From: Grammothele lineata
Taxonomy: Eukaryota > Basidiomycota > Agaricomycetes > Polyporales > Polyporaceae
NCBI GenBank assembly: GCA_002150815.3
Contig: NDFF03000052.1
Location: 1-40,613, forward strand
DNA: 40,613 bases
Reading direction: 5' to 3'
Positions 10,901-19,859 of the stretch are shown here, one piece after another. The notes beneath the pieces are model-generated. The model did no database searches, was not told where the DNA came from, and saw only the letters and a list, made by a program, of their open reading frames with translations. The first letter of the stretch is position 1. Every line of letters begins with the position of its first letter. A program made the translations under genes and the position numbers.

Positions 10901-11679
10901 CTAGTAGCCAAGCTGCGCCAGCTTTTCAAAGGATGGTGTTGCGTCCACAAGGGCCTTTTGGCGCAGCTTGAGGGCCGCGGTCTGCAGCGATACCATTCAG
11001 TGCGCTCGCCCTGTGCCCGGGAAGACTGGCTGGCTTACCTTACGCTCGTGGAAGGCCTGGGCCTTGACCTTCCTCTTCTCCTCCAGACGATCCACAACAT
11101 CCTTGTAGCCCCAGCCTACCTCATGGGACAGACGCTGCAAATCCATGCCATTCGGTTGCGCGTTCTAACATACGGGTACGAGACATATTGCTTACCTTCA
11201 CCGTGCAGTACTTCCGGCCGGGCTTCAACCGCAATACCCTGAGAGCTTCAGGGACGACCATGCGCTTCTTGCGATCGTAGGGAGGAGGAACACCCTCAAA
11301 CAACTTGAGGCGCTCAAGAGCAGCCGCACCGCGGGCAGTCTTGTGGGGGACCATTCCGCGGATGGCCCTGTAGAGAATCTTGGAGGGTGCGCGGTGATGG
11401 AACGGGCCAGACTTTTTCGGGTTGACAATGTGACGTTTGTGGAGGAAGTTGTGGTATCGCAGCTGCACGAAGGCATTGAGATATCGGTCCGTCGCGTACG
11501 ACCAAACGGGTGTAACTGACCTTGTTGCGGAAGAAACTGCCGGAGATGTTGATCTCCTCGCACCGAACGACGACAATCTTCTGGCCGTTGAGAACCTGCT
11601 TCGAGATAATCGAAGCAAGACGGCCCAGAAGATGGCGCTTGCCGTCAATGACGATGGGGGTGGAGGAGAAAGTGGCCAT
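10901..11679 (-). CDS. RPL16: 60S ribosomal protein uL13 (L16 / L13a)
   Basis: Structural protein of the large cytosolic ribosomal subunit. Four exons (11679-11521, 11462-11196, 11134-11039, 10981-10901) give 200 residues, the usual length. It begins [20 protein letters not shown], followed by [20 protein letters not shown]. Then come [68 protein letters not shown] and the C-terminal helix [20 protein letters not shown], ending FEKLAQLGY. All introns are short GT-AG introns. A longer leader intron (about 151 bp) is plausible upstream of the ATG. Animal RPL13A introns host snoRNAs; these introns are too short and show no C/D box pair. Confidence 0.97.
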
Positions 11680-11686
11680 GGCGGGT

Positions 11687-11837
11687 CTGCAGTAGAGAGT
11701 TTGCAAGACAGGTCGAGGGAGAATGAACAAGGAAACAAATGGGGACAATGAGAGATACAGACCTAGAGAGAACGAGGGCAATAGATAGAGAGGTAAAGCG
11801 TCAGCGAGAAGCCGACTCGAATACTTGAGGCTCTCAC
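11687..11837 (-). other. Possible 5' UTR (leader) intron of uL13
   Basis: A good donor (CAAG|GTGAGA) at 11837 and an acceptor (CTACTGCAG) ending 7 nt before the start codon would define a 151-bp leader intron, pyrimidine-rich near its 3' end. Leader introns are common in ribosomal protein genes and often raise expression. This is inference without transcript data; an alternative acceptor (CTCTAG) lies inside it. Confidence 0.35.
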
Positions 11838-12500
11838 CTTGACGATCTTGCTGCAGTCGGTATGTAATGGGAGCCGGAGACTGGTACGGGGTGACAGCCA
11901 CCGTGACTGCTGCTACACAGTTTCTCGGCTTTCTCCGAAACCCATTCTCAGCCACTCGCCCTTACCTCACCACGGGCGTCTACGATTACTGCTGTCAGAC
12001 CAATAGCTTCCCCAAGTATTCTTTTCCTCTGTGGCCTCGACAACCCCTTGGTCGTATCCGCACGTCCCCGCTTGTTTCTGCTTGTTTCTACGGCGAGTCT
12101 CGTGAATCCCTGACATCCCTTTACTTCCCTGTCGTTTTCCGTCACAAGCTGCGATCAGCGTATATTCTCTATATAATGTAACATTTTCTCAATCCGTTGG
12201 TCTGCCACCGTTGACCGGTATTCGGTCGACGTGAGCTACACAGCCCTCGACCAACGAGTAGCTCCTGATCTTCAGGGCTTGGAGACAGAGTAATACTACT
12301 AAGCGTTGAATGGTCTGTCGAGATTGATAGTTTCGGTTAAGGTTAAGAACTAGGTGGCCTCCATTTGAATGGTGCTGTAGATTCATGGGTCATGAAGTTG
12401 ACAATGAACGACCTCGTTGACTCTGTTGAGCTTGAGGTCACTCGAGAGGCACTCATTCGCCGGCACCGCACCAACGAACGGCGTCTGGAGCAATTCTCGG
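11838..12500. other. Intergenic region upstream of uL13, left flank of the transposon
   Basis: Contains the uL13 promoter and, further right, sequence that originally continued into the ACP gene promoter before the transposon inserted at 12506. A TATA-like TATATAATG lies near 12171-12179. No coding region is recognisable. Confidence 0.5.
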
Positions 12501-12506
12501 CTTCGG
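12501..12506. repeat. Target-site duplication, left (CTTCGG)
   Basis: The 6-bp CTTCGG immediately precedes the left terminal inverted repeat and is repeated exactly right after the right terminal repeat at 13368-13373. Confidence 0.7.
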
Positions 12507-12521
12507 CAGGACCCCTGAATA
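12507..12521 (+). repeat. Left terminal inverted repeat
   Basis: CAGGACCCCTGAATA, exact reverse complement of 13353-13367. Confidence 0.85.
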
Positions 12522-13352
12522 ACCGCCCATATGGTGCATGCCCGGACCACCGAAAACGGGCCCGCAGGGCCCGGAAGGTTACATCCAGATCACCGAAAAT
12601 GGGCCCCGGAGGGGCCGATCTGATATGCCCGAAAATGACCCTCGGCCGGCGGAGTTGTATGCTAGATAACCGAAAGGGGCGGCCCGAGACGGGAGGCGCC
12701 GACCAGGCGCCGGGTCCGGACCGACCATAAGCCGTTTGAAAGAGCAATCCAGGCATGGTAAGCCTGTGTAAGTAAGTTGTTTGATCTCCGTTAATAGGAG
12801 ACTAAATACGGCTATTAATCTGTTGATGAGTTCATTATCATTCCTTTGATAACGGTCAATATGGCCCTAACATTGTACTGAGGCAGCTGGACCCTATTTG
12901 AGCAGAAGTGCAAAGGTAAGACTCGATCGGTGCGCGGCCGTCAATGCACGCGAGATACTTACCACCGATGGGGTACTACCTCTCAGTCACAATTACCGCT
13001 GTTTTCACAACATGTGAGCTCATGAGCCTATACATGACGCGAGCGCCTATAGCTAGCGATGCCGTTCAAACATATGTGATTCAATCCTACATACTGATGT
13101 TTCCATCGCCGCTTCAAGGCGACTTGTGTAGGGGAAAGCACCATGCGCGCTGAGCGCGCCGGAGCGATTTTGGAGCCTCTAATGCCCTTTTTCGAGCGAA
13201 AAACCCGCTGACAAATCAATGTTGTATGCCGCCGAAAACCGAATCTGACCGAAGGCCCCGGAGGTTACATGCAGATCACCGAATCCGGCCGTAGGCCGGA
13301 CCCCCGAAAATGGCCGTTTCGGGACCCCCGAGGGATGTAAGCTCTTGGTGGA

Positions 13353-13367
13353 TATTCAGGGGTCCTG
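13353..13367 (-). repeat. Right terminal inverted repeat
   Basis: Exact reverse complement of the left terminal repeat at 12507-12521. Confidence 0.85.
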
Positions 13368-13373
13368 CTTCGG
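13368..13373. repeat. Target-site duplication, right (CTTCGG)
   Basis: Matches 12501-12506 exactly. Confidence 0.7.
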
Positions 13374-13495
13374 CGCACGTGAGTGTACGTCAGCGAGTAC
13401 GTCAAATCCTGTCGGCGAATTCCGGCTAGGGGCGTCGACGTGTGGCCTCTTCAGCTCTAGTGAACGCGTCTTCGTACCTCTCCAAAACTACAGAC

Positions 13496-14108
13496 ATGTT
13501 CCGTCTCGCTGCTCGCAACTTCACCGCCCGCAATGTCAATGTTGCTGCCCGCTTGGCCGTGGCACCTCGTCTTGCGCTTGCGGCGCGCGCCCAATACGTT
13601 CCCCGTGCCCAGTTCTCCGCGGCGGCTGGTTTGTCAAAAGAGGACATCACAACGCGTGTCCTCGACGTGTTGAAGTCCTTTGAGAAGGTCGACGGCTCAA
13701 AGGTGAGCACTACGAACCTCAGCTGCGCCATAATCCTCCCTGAGTAACGATGACGTGTACAACAGCTCAACGCTTCGGCGTCGTTTGCGGAGGACCTTGG
13801 GCTGGACAGTCTGGACGCTGTCGAGGTTGTCATGGCCGTGGAGGAGGTCTGTACAGCGTGTTATCGTTGCCCGAACTAGTTGCTCAAGTGACCTCAGGAG
13901 TTTGCTATCGAAATTCCGGACGCGGAGGCGGATGAAATCAAGACGGTGCAGCAGGGTACGTGTTCACCCGGATGTCCTTGCCAATACCCTTTTCTGAATC
14001 GGTCCTTCATCTATCAGCCATTGATTACATTGCGAAGACACCGGAAGGTACGCCATACAGCTGACGCACCCCAACATGTATGTACTAAATGCCTTTCTAG
14101 CCCACTAG
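13496..14108 (+). CDS. ACP1: Mitochondrial acyl carrier protein
   Basis: Carries acyl chains on phosphopantetheine for mitochondrial fatty-acid and lipoate synthesis, and is a subunit of respiratory complex I in filamentous fungi. Five exons (13496-13702, 13766-13846, 13898-13955, 14018-14047, 14101-14108) give 127 residues. The first ~45 residues are rich in Arg and Ala with no acidic residues (MFRLAARNFTARNVNVAARL), a clear mitochondrial presequence. The ACP fold follows: ITTRVLDVLKSFEKVDGSK, then FAEDLGLDSLDAVEVVMAVE with the acceptor serine in DSL, then FAIEIPDAEADEIKTVQQAI and DYIAKTPEAH. The last exon is only 8 nt. A TIR transposon ends 122 bp before the start codon, so the promoter is either very compact or partly displaced. 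Confidence 0.95.
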
Positions 14109-14493
14109 ACCGTAGTACCTGTTCACGCGTGTATCGGCCTCTTCCTTTAATCGTAATTTCTGCTTCAGTTTCGCGTTTCATTATCTGAATTGTAAAGATT
14201 AGACGAAGCTTGGAGAGGTCGAGGCCTTTCAGGCACCCCTTAATTTGGTTAGCTTCGTTTGCAATGAGGGCAAGAAGACTGCAACCGGAACCTTGGGCTT
14301 CGTGCTTTCAGCCAATGCGATGTCACTTCGAATACCCGACTACTAGACTGTCCGGCTTTACGTGCTCTCGCAGGCTGGTAGCGACCATGCGCTATGACCA
14401 ACACGTCATAGCTTCCCTGGTATTTATTAACCCGGTGTTGGCTGGTGCCCCGTCAGTGATAATCGTTCATTGCCTACGTGACTCGCCTCCAAG
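14109..14493. other. Intergenic region between ACP and SMP-30-like gene
   Basis: 385 bp between two plus-strand genes, holding the ACP 3' UTR and the promoter of the next gene. An open frame through it has no motif support. Nothing else seen. Confidence 0.5.
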
Positions 14494-15968
14494 CATGCCT
14501 CCGCGACAGATCATTGTAGACAAGCCTCTTCTCCAAACTAACTGTTCGCTGGGAGAAGGTATTTCTCATCCATCTGTTTTTCGAAACATGTAACAATGTC
14601 CTTCACACCCCAGGACCACTCTATGATCCATCTACTTCCATCTTACACTTCCTGGATATCGAGCAGAGAAAGGTAAAGATATGCTCGCGTTTGTCGTCGT
14701 TACAGCTGATACACTGCAAGCAGGTATATCACTACAATGTTGTGTCGCGCACACTAGATTGCGAGCAATTTGAGCACTCCGTCACCTGTCTTGCACTTAG
14801 GTGCAACGGGAAGGGCGTATGTGGGGCGAACTTGTCTTGATATTGTTTTGCTGACGGCGTTGCACGTACAGCTCGCATGTGCGACCAACCTCGGGTTCGC
14901 CATCATCGAAAACAACTCCACGCTTCACTACCTTTGTCAACCAATCCCTGACAGCTACCGGTCACACACACGGTTTAATGATGGCGCGTGCGATCCTCAA
15001 GGCAGATTTGTAGCAGGAACCCTTCACAGCGAAGCACATGGTATTCCCGGGCAGCTATGGTCTTACGACCCGACGCTCGACAAGTGCGAGTTGCTCGACC
15101 CTGGACCGTTCACGGTATGTCATTGCCTTCTTTCCGGGTTATGCCAGGTTGCTCAGTCACTGAATTGCATCACGGGCTTCCTACCAACCCCACTCGACGA
15201 TACGTCCTCGCAGGACTCCAACGGACTAGGCTGGACCGACAACGGCAAAACCATGTGAGCAACTTATCCTTCTGCTCTAGATTTGACGTGGTGGCGTGCT
15301 CGTGCATCCTGATTACTTACCGCATGATCGAAGGCTCTTCACCGATTCATTTATGAACAAGATTCTCGCGTACGACTACGGAGAAGACGGCAAAACGGCC
15401 CGGAAGGCCGATTTCATCGCAAATGCACTTTCGCAAGGATTGGCTGAGGGGTCGTACCCAGACGGGCTTTGCCTTGATAAGGACGGTGGGGTGTGGTCGG
15501 CTCGGTATGTCCTCTTGCGCCTGTTTCACATCAAGAGCCCGTCCGAGTATTGATTGCACTTCCACTTGCAACTCTGGTCTTGCACACTACCTCGCTACCC
15601 GTGATGGGCGGTGATGGCAGCTGGGGTGGGTCAAGGGTTGTCCGATACACCAAGGAGGGCGAATTCGATCTGGAAATTATCTTCCCAACCGTTTTGCACG
15701 TTACTGCGTGTACATTTGGCGGTAAGCAGCCCCGCTGTGGCCCTTCCCTCACCCTGGGTGCATTCCGGATACATTTCCCGGTCAGGTTCTCATTGGCGAT
15801 CGTACAGGACCGAACAACGACCAGCTGTATGTGACTACGGCCCATTGCGGAGCGTGTGGAGGCGACGGGAGTAAACAAGCCTCCTTCCCGGATTCTGGTA
15901 ACGTATTCGTTGTCGATTTCTCAGGCGAATTTGTGGGTGGTGAATGGCGTTACCCGTTCGCGGGTTAG
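14494..15968 (+). CDS. SMP-30/gluconolactonase/regucalcin-like beta-propeller
   Basis: Predicted metal-dependent lactonase of the SMP-30 family (sugar-acid lactone hydrolysis; cytosolic or secreted variants exist). Splicing restores a continuous six-bladed propeller. It reads MPPRQIIVDKPLLQTNCSLG, EGPLYDPSTSILHFLDIEQR, HSVTCLALR, LACATNLGFAIIENN, RFNDGACDPQGRFVAGTLHS, GQLWSYDP, DSNGLGWTDNGKTM, LFTDSFMNKILAYDY, YPDGLCLDKDGGVWSA, GSRVVRYTKEGEFD and DQLYVTTAHCG. All four expected divalent-metal ligands are present: Glu in GEG, Asn in RFND, Asn in DSNG and Asp in PDGLC. It ends GGEWRYPFAG and TAG 15966-15968. No signal peptide is evident. Substrate cannot be predicted. Small introns interrupt almost every blade. 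Confidence 0.88.
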
Positions 15969-16325
15969 TTGATGGGCAGTAGAATTGATCTAGGTGAAGG
16001 AAAGGAGGAGCATATAGCAGACTGACGGCATTAGACAGTTATCAAAGTAGGGGCACCGTCGAAGGCGTGTCACAAATGGCCATGCGTTCGTCCGATTGTC
16101 CGTGCAGTGAGCTCGTTGTTACGTATACGAAAGATGTATACTAGAACGCTGCAAACGCTATGACCCGTCCCTGGATATGGGCCACCGGAAGCCGTCCGGC
16201 ATGATCCCCAGAACCTCTGCAGCAGAAAGATGCAATGAATACCCCACTGGCCACAAAGTGGTCGTGCGTCGAGAGATACCCTAGCCCCTAGCCACTTGCG
16301 AACCTACCAACCAGTATATAGGTAC
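15969..16325. other. Convergent intergenic region
   Basis: 357 bp between the stop of the SMP-30-like gene and the stop of the small minus-strand gene. Expected to hold both 3' UTRs. Nothing else seen. Confidence 0.5.
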
Positions 16326-16607
16326 TTAGTATAGTGTGTGGCCACTGTACAGGGCGTAGGTGAATGTAATACGAGGGATGAGAATGTCCTCGGAGTCGAT
16401 GACCGGGGTGGCACCGGCGACGCCCTTGAGCAAGCGCACGGTGATGATGCGACTGGGACTCCCAGTGGGACAAACAATGGAGGACCCACGGACGCCATCG
16501 GAGCGGCGCATACGGTCAACGCGAAAGAGAGCGGGCGACGTTGGGCACGTATTGACTAAGCGCACCATGAATTGTTCATCGGCAACGTCCACGTCGGAAC
16601 AGGCCAT
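16326..16607 (-). CDS. Small hypothetical protein, beta-rich
   Basis: A single open exon of 93 codons beginning MACSDVDVADEQFMVRLVNT and ending TFTYALYSGHTLY, stop TAA 16326-16328. Third positions are strongly C/G-biased like the surrounding genes, which argues that it is real. The frame stays open upstream to an ATG at 16766, so a longer form (146 residues) is possible. The layout V-R-L-V-N-T, a G..SS-I-V stretch, then ITVRLLKG and a final ITFTYAL loosely echoes the small family at 24247-24786 and 31782-32261, but there is no WRD motif and the match is weak. I do not recognise a known family. It faces away from bL17m. Confidence 0.45.
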   Translation of the reverse strand: MACSDVDVADEQFMVRLVNTCPTSPALFRVDRMRRSDGVRGSSIVCPTGSPSRIITVRLLKGVAGATPVIDSEDILIPRITFTYALYSGHTLY

Positions 16608-17027
16608 AGGAAAGACAGACGAGAACGACGTCCGACGTGGCCATAGGAGAAAAGAAGGGACACGGTGAGGACGAGCGAGTCGAATGCGGTTGGGAGCCGC
16701 AGGGCGTTGCCACGCGGCAGTGATGGAGGCGCCGGGACCAAACACGCGTACGTGAATTCCCCCCATGAGATTTCAAGTATGTCTTATGTCTTATCGGACT
16801 TGGAATGAAGAGAGGTCGGCTGTATTTGTCGGGCAGTCTACAGGAGAGGGTACTTACACTGGAACGACTACTTCAGCTTGTATGGGTAGATTAGATGGTG
16901 CATATGATCGTTCTCCGCCTTCCTTTTTTCGTGCTCCGAAGGTTGTTTTTGAAGCGCCGCAGGAGAGGGGGCGCTTGCACAGAGGCGGACATTAGGCGCG
17001 CATAGTTCATCACTGTGAACGACCACG
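16608..17027. promoter_or_regulatory. Divergent intergenic region (small orphan / bL17m)
   Basis: 420 bp between divergent starts; must hold the bL17m promoter. Part of it may instead be 5' coding sequence of the small minus-strand gene if the upstream ATG at 16766 is used. No clear TATA box. Confidence 0.45.
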
Positions 17028-18037
17028 ATGAAGCATGGGGTCGCGTTCCGCAAGTTCTCGAGGACGTCCTCACATAGGATGCTTATGCTGAGGTGTGTGC
17101 CTTTTCTTATGCCTTGTATCGCTCTTATCTTTTCGCAGGAATATAGTCACGTCCCTCATCCAGCATGAACAAATCAAGGCTACCCTACCCAAAGCCAAAG
17201 ACGCTGCTAGGTTAGCGGAGAAGGTACGCCTTTCTTCGTATGACGAACTTGACATCTTAATTGTCTACTGGTAGATTATCACGCTGGGTAAGAAGGGCGA
17301 CCTTCCCGCATTCCGCAAGGCCACGGACTTCCTCCTCGACCGGTCTCTCGTCCCCAAGGTTTTCGAGGATCTCTCAAAACGGTATGCGGAGCGTCCTGGT
17401 GGGTATACACGAATACACAAGTTCGGCAACCGTCCAGGAGACAACGCCCCCCACGCTATCCTGGAGCTCGTGGACAATCCTCGAGACTTGCGTTTTCAGA
17501 TGACCGCGCGGGCGGTGGGGTGGGAGGTACTGGGAAAGAAGGTCATGTATGACGGCGCAAAGTCTGTTGTGGCTTCTGGAACACCGGAGGTTTGGGACGT
17601 TGTTGTCCGGGAGAAGGACGCACCTCACGCACAACGTGGCTCCCTTCGCCCCATTACCCGACGGAACTTGCAAAAGGTGTTGAGATATCGAGAAAACGAG
17701 GCTACGGAAGAATTGAGCCGGCTCGCAGAAGACCATGTCGTACGTTCCTTTCATCTTTTTGCTATCGCATCCATCGCATATTCATTCCCTGTAGGACACT
17801 CTTATAGCCCAACCTCTCGCGCTCAAGGAGATCATTGCCGCCAAGGAGCTCAAGCGCACTTCCCCCCATTTCAACAACATTCCTCGTGAGGCGGGTCACA
17901 CGCTTCCGGGTACTGGCAGAAGTGCTCTCAGCATTGCTCAAGGCGCTTTGGGCAAGGTTCCTTCTTACCGTTGGCGGTGGGGCGCTCGTCAAAAGCTTGG
18001 CCTAGACAAGACTTCTGCTGCATGGGCTCAGCTATGA
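17028..18037 (+). CDS. MRPL8: Mitochondrial ribosomal protein bL17m
   Basis: Large-subunit protein of the mitochondrial ribosome. It begins [20 protein letters not shown] and, after an intron, [20 protein letters not shown] followed by [18 protein letters not shown]. This is the hallmark bL17 start (K.GRKF.R...HR..ML.N....L..HE.I.TT...AKE). Next come [20 protein letters not shown] and LELVDN. A fungal C-terminal extension follows, with [20 protein letters not shown] and ending AWAQL, TGA 18035-18037. Introns lie after MLML(R), AEK and EDHV. No long cleavable presequence is apparent; bL17m in fungi often uses an internal signal. The symbol is the yeast name, given by homology. Confidence 0.93.
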
Positions 18038-18283
18038 TCGTATGGTACTCAACTTCTACTAGTCGTGCCATAATACCCCTTTGCTTTACGTAGAATCCGC
18101 TACTTGCATGCGGGATGCTCGGAGCCAACGGTAGACAGAATGGTATAAATTACCCGCAAGTATTGTTCCCAACGATTCACCTATGCAGCCGGATTGGTAC
18201 GACGGCTGCAAAGTTTCAACGGCATCTACCTCGCTTCAAGTACGTATACAGAGTTCGCTCGCCGACAGCCCCCAAATCTGAGT
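18038..18283. other. Convergent intergenic region
   Basis: 246 bp between converging stop codons; presumably overlapping or adjacent 3' UTRs. Nothing else seen. Confidence 0.5.
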
Positions 18284-19441
18284 TCAGAATGAGCTCGCAG
18301 CCTCCAGATCATCTGCGTTCAACCAGTCCGACCCTTCCTCCAACAGGACCCGCCATACGTTGTCGCGTGCGAAGGCGGGCCATGCAGGGGTATCCCAGAA
18401 GCGAGCCTGGATGCCCCTCGTGTGTGCGTCGCCGATAAACTGCGTGATGTTGGATCGTTGCGCGTCCGAGATGTTCCCAACCCCATTCCAGCCGACAGCA
18501 GTCATGTAGTCGGTCGAAGCGATGGGCGCAAGCGTCGCGTCCCAAGTTGTGTTAAATGACGGGTCCGTGAGCTGCGCCAGAGGCGCGTCGAAGAAGTAGT
18601 CACGCGGGGAAAGCGCCTTGACCTGCTCGAGCGGGGAGTTGCCAGTGCCTATGACAGTGATGGCGGATGAGGTGAGCGTGCCGTTCGCGAAGGTGGTAAG
18701 ATAGCCACGAGCGCGCAAGGGCTCGAAAGCCTCCAGGATAAAAGGGAGGGCCCTGTGGTGCTAACTTGTCAGTACCAATGCCGACAGGTCAATACGGTTG
18801 GCTCACGCACTCCACACCATCTGTCTTGATATCGACGAGGAGATGGAGCGAGCTATCGCTTGCCGTATCGAAGACGCCACTTGAGGTGCGAATCGTGAGT
18901 ATCGCGGATCATTATGGTTTTTGAGGATTGCTCACTTTGGTGACGTGTTGTTCACAGTAAACATATTCTTCGGATTCTGCATGCCCACAATCTTCAATAG
19001 CGGCTGGATGTACAGCGAATCCAACGTGCGATCCTTCGTTAGGGCCCCTGTCTCGTGCCCCACCTATCATGACTTGATTCAGTCATCCACCTAGCTCAAG
19101 AAATGTCCGAAGACTTACGAAAAGAGTACTGTTAATGAGCCACACATCTGCTTCCACGCTTGCAATGCCGAAGCTAAGGGCGGTCAACAGCGGGACATCC
19201 CTCCAGTCTACAAAGTTGTTGAATGGATGCACCAGTTTTATAGCGCACTCGTGTACTCACAGTCATTGTGCGAATGAATGGCCTTGGGCATAATGTTTTG
19301 CGTAAACTGCGTTGGGTATTGGAGGAGGGCCGAGTTCGACGACTCTAAGAACGCGATCTGCTGGTCTACTCCTGGTTTCGCCAGTGCCACCGAGACTGGA
19401 ATGAGGGCGAACACTGCTTTGAGTAGATTGGTCGTCTTCAT
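18284..19441 (-). CDS. AIM6-like secreted PLC-type phosphodiesterase
   Basis: Member of the fungal 'altered inheritance of mitochondria 6' family, which has a glycerophosphodiester phosphodiesterase/PLC-like TIM barrel. It starts MKTTNLLKAVFALIPVSVAL followed by AKP, a typical signal peptide, so the protein is likely secreted. Splicing GAC T|AC recreates the active-site motif AIHSHNDYWRDVPLLTALSF, then GIASVEADVWL, VGHETGALTKDRTLDSLYIQ, LHLLVDIKTDGVE, ALPFILEAFEPLRARGYLTT, SAITVIGTGNSP, GNISDAQRSNITQFIGDAHT and ARFWDTPAWPAFARDNVW, ending ADDLEAASSF. His residues in HSHND and VGHE and the acidic EAD fit the barrel's catalytic and metal sites. The true substrate is unknown for the family. Confidence 0.85.
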
Positions 19442-19859
19442 GATGGCCTAAGAAAGCAGCGTTGAGGATGGATCAAGAAGAAGCACAGAGCATGCGCGGC
19501 GTTGCTCACTACGCTCACTACGCGTCAGCTGCTTTTATGCGGTTGCAGCACTCCTGACAGTGTCGTAGGATGTCTGATTCAACACTGTTCTCTTGTGCCT
19601 CACGCGACGCACGTTCCATGCGTTCGTCGGCAGGCTATACGCTCCTTTCCGTCGGGCGAACAAATTCCGCTCACGTTGCCAGAATGCTATCGCACGTGAA
19701 CACCTCTTCTCCACGGTATTTGCTGATTGAAAGAGTTGCAGTAGATGTACAATTGATGAGAACCAGTCCCAAATATTCGGGCCGTAGCGCGCTAGCACCA
19801 CTGGCTCCCGAAACGTACATCCATTACTATCAAGGTCCGCAGCCTGACTTCACTAAGCC
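19442..19859. other. Intergenic region between two minus-strand genes
   Basis: 418 bp with the promoter of the AIM6-like gene and the 3' UTR of the alcohol dehydrogenase. Nothing else supported. Confidence 0.5.

Larger units (their letters stand above)
12507..13367. mobile_element. 861-bp non-autonomous TIR DNA transposon (MITE-like)
   Basis: Bounded by perfect 15-bp terminal inverted repeats, CAGGACCCCTGAATA at 12507-12521 and its reverse complement at 13353-13367, and flanked by a 6-bp direct duplication CTTCGG. No open frame inside resembles a transposase, so it would need to be mobilised in trans. Subterminal regions hold GC-rich motifs of the form CCGAAAAnGGGCC and CCCGGAGGGGCC. The motif GGTTACATCCAGATCACCGA at about 12578-12597 recurs with one mismatch at about 13263-13282. 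A CAGG-type terminus recalls hAT elements, but hAT makes 8-bp duplications, so I leave the superfamily open. The perfect TIRs and duplication suggest fairly recent insertion. Confidence 0.85.

Noticed and set aside
10901..11837. snoRNAs inside uL13 introns, as in animal RPL13A
   Set aside because: Coding introns are only about 57-62 bp and neither they nor the possible leader intron show a paired C box (RTGATGA) and D box.
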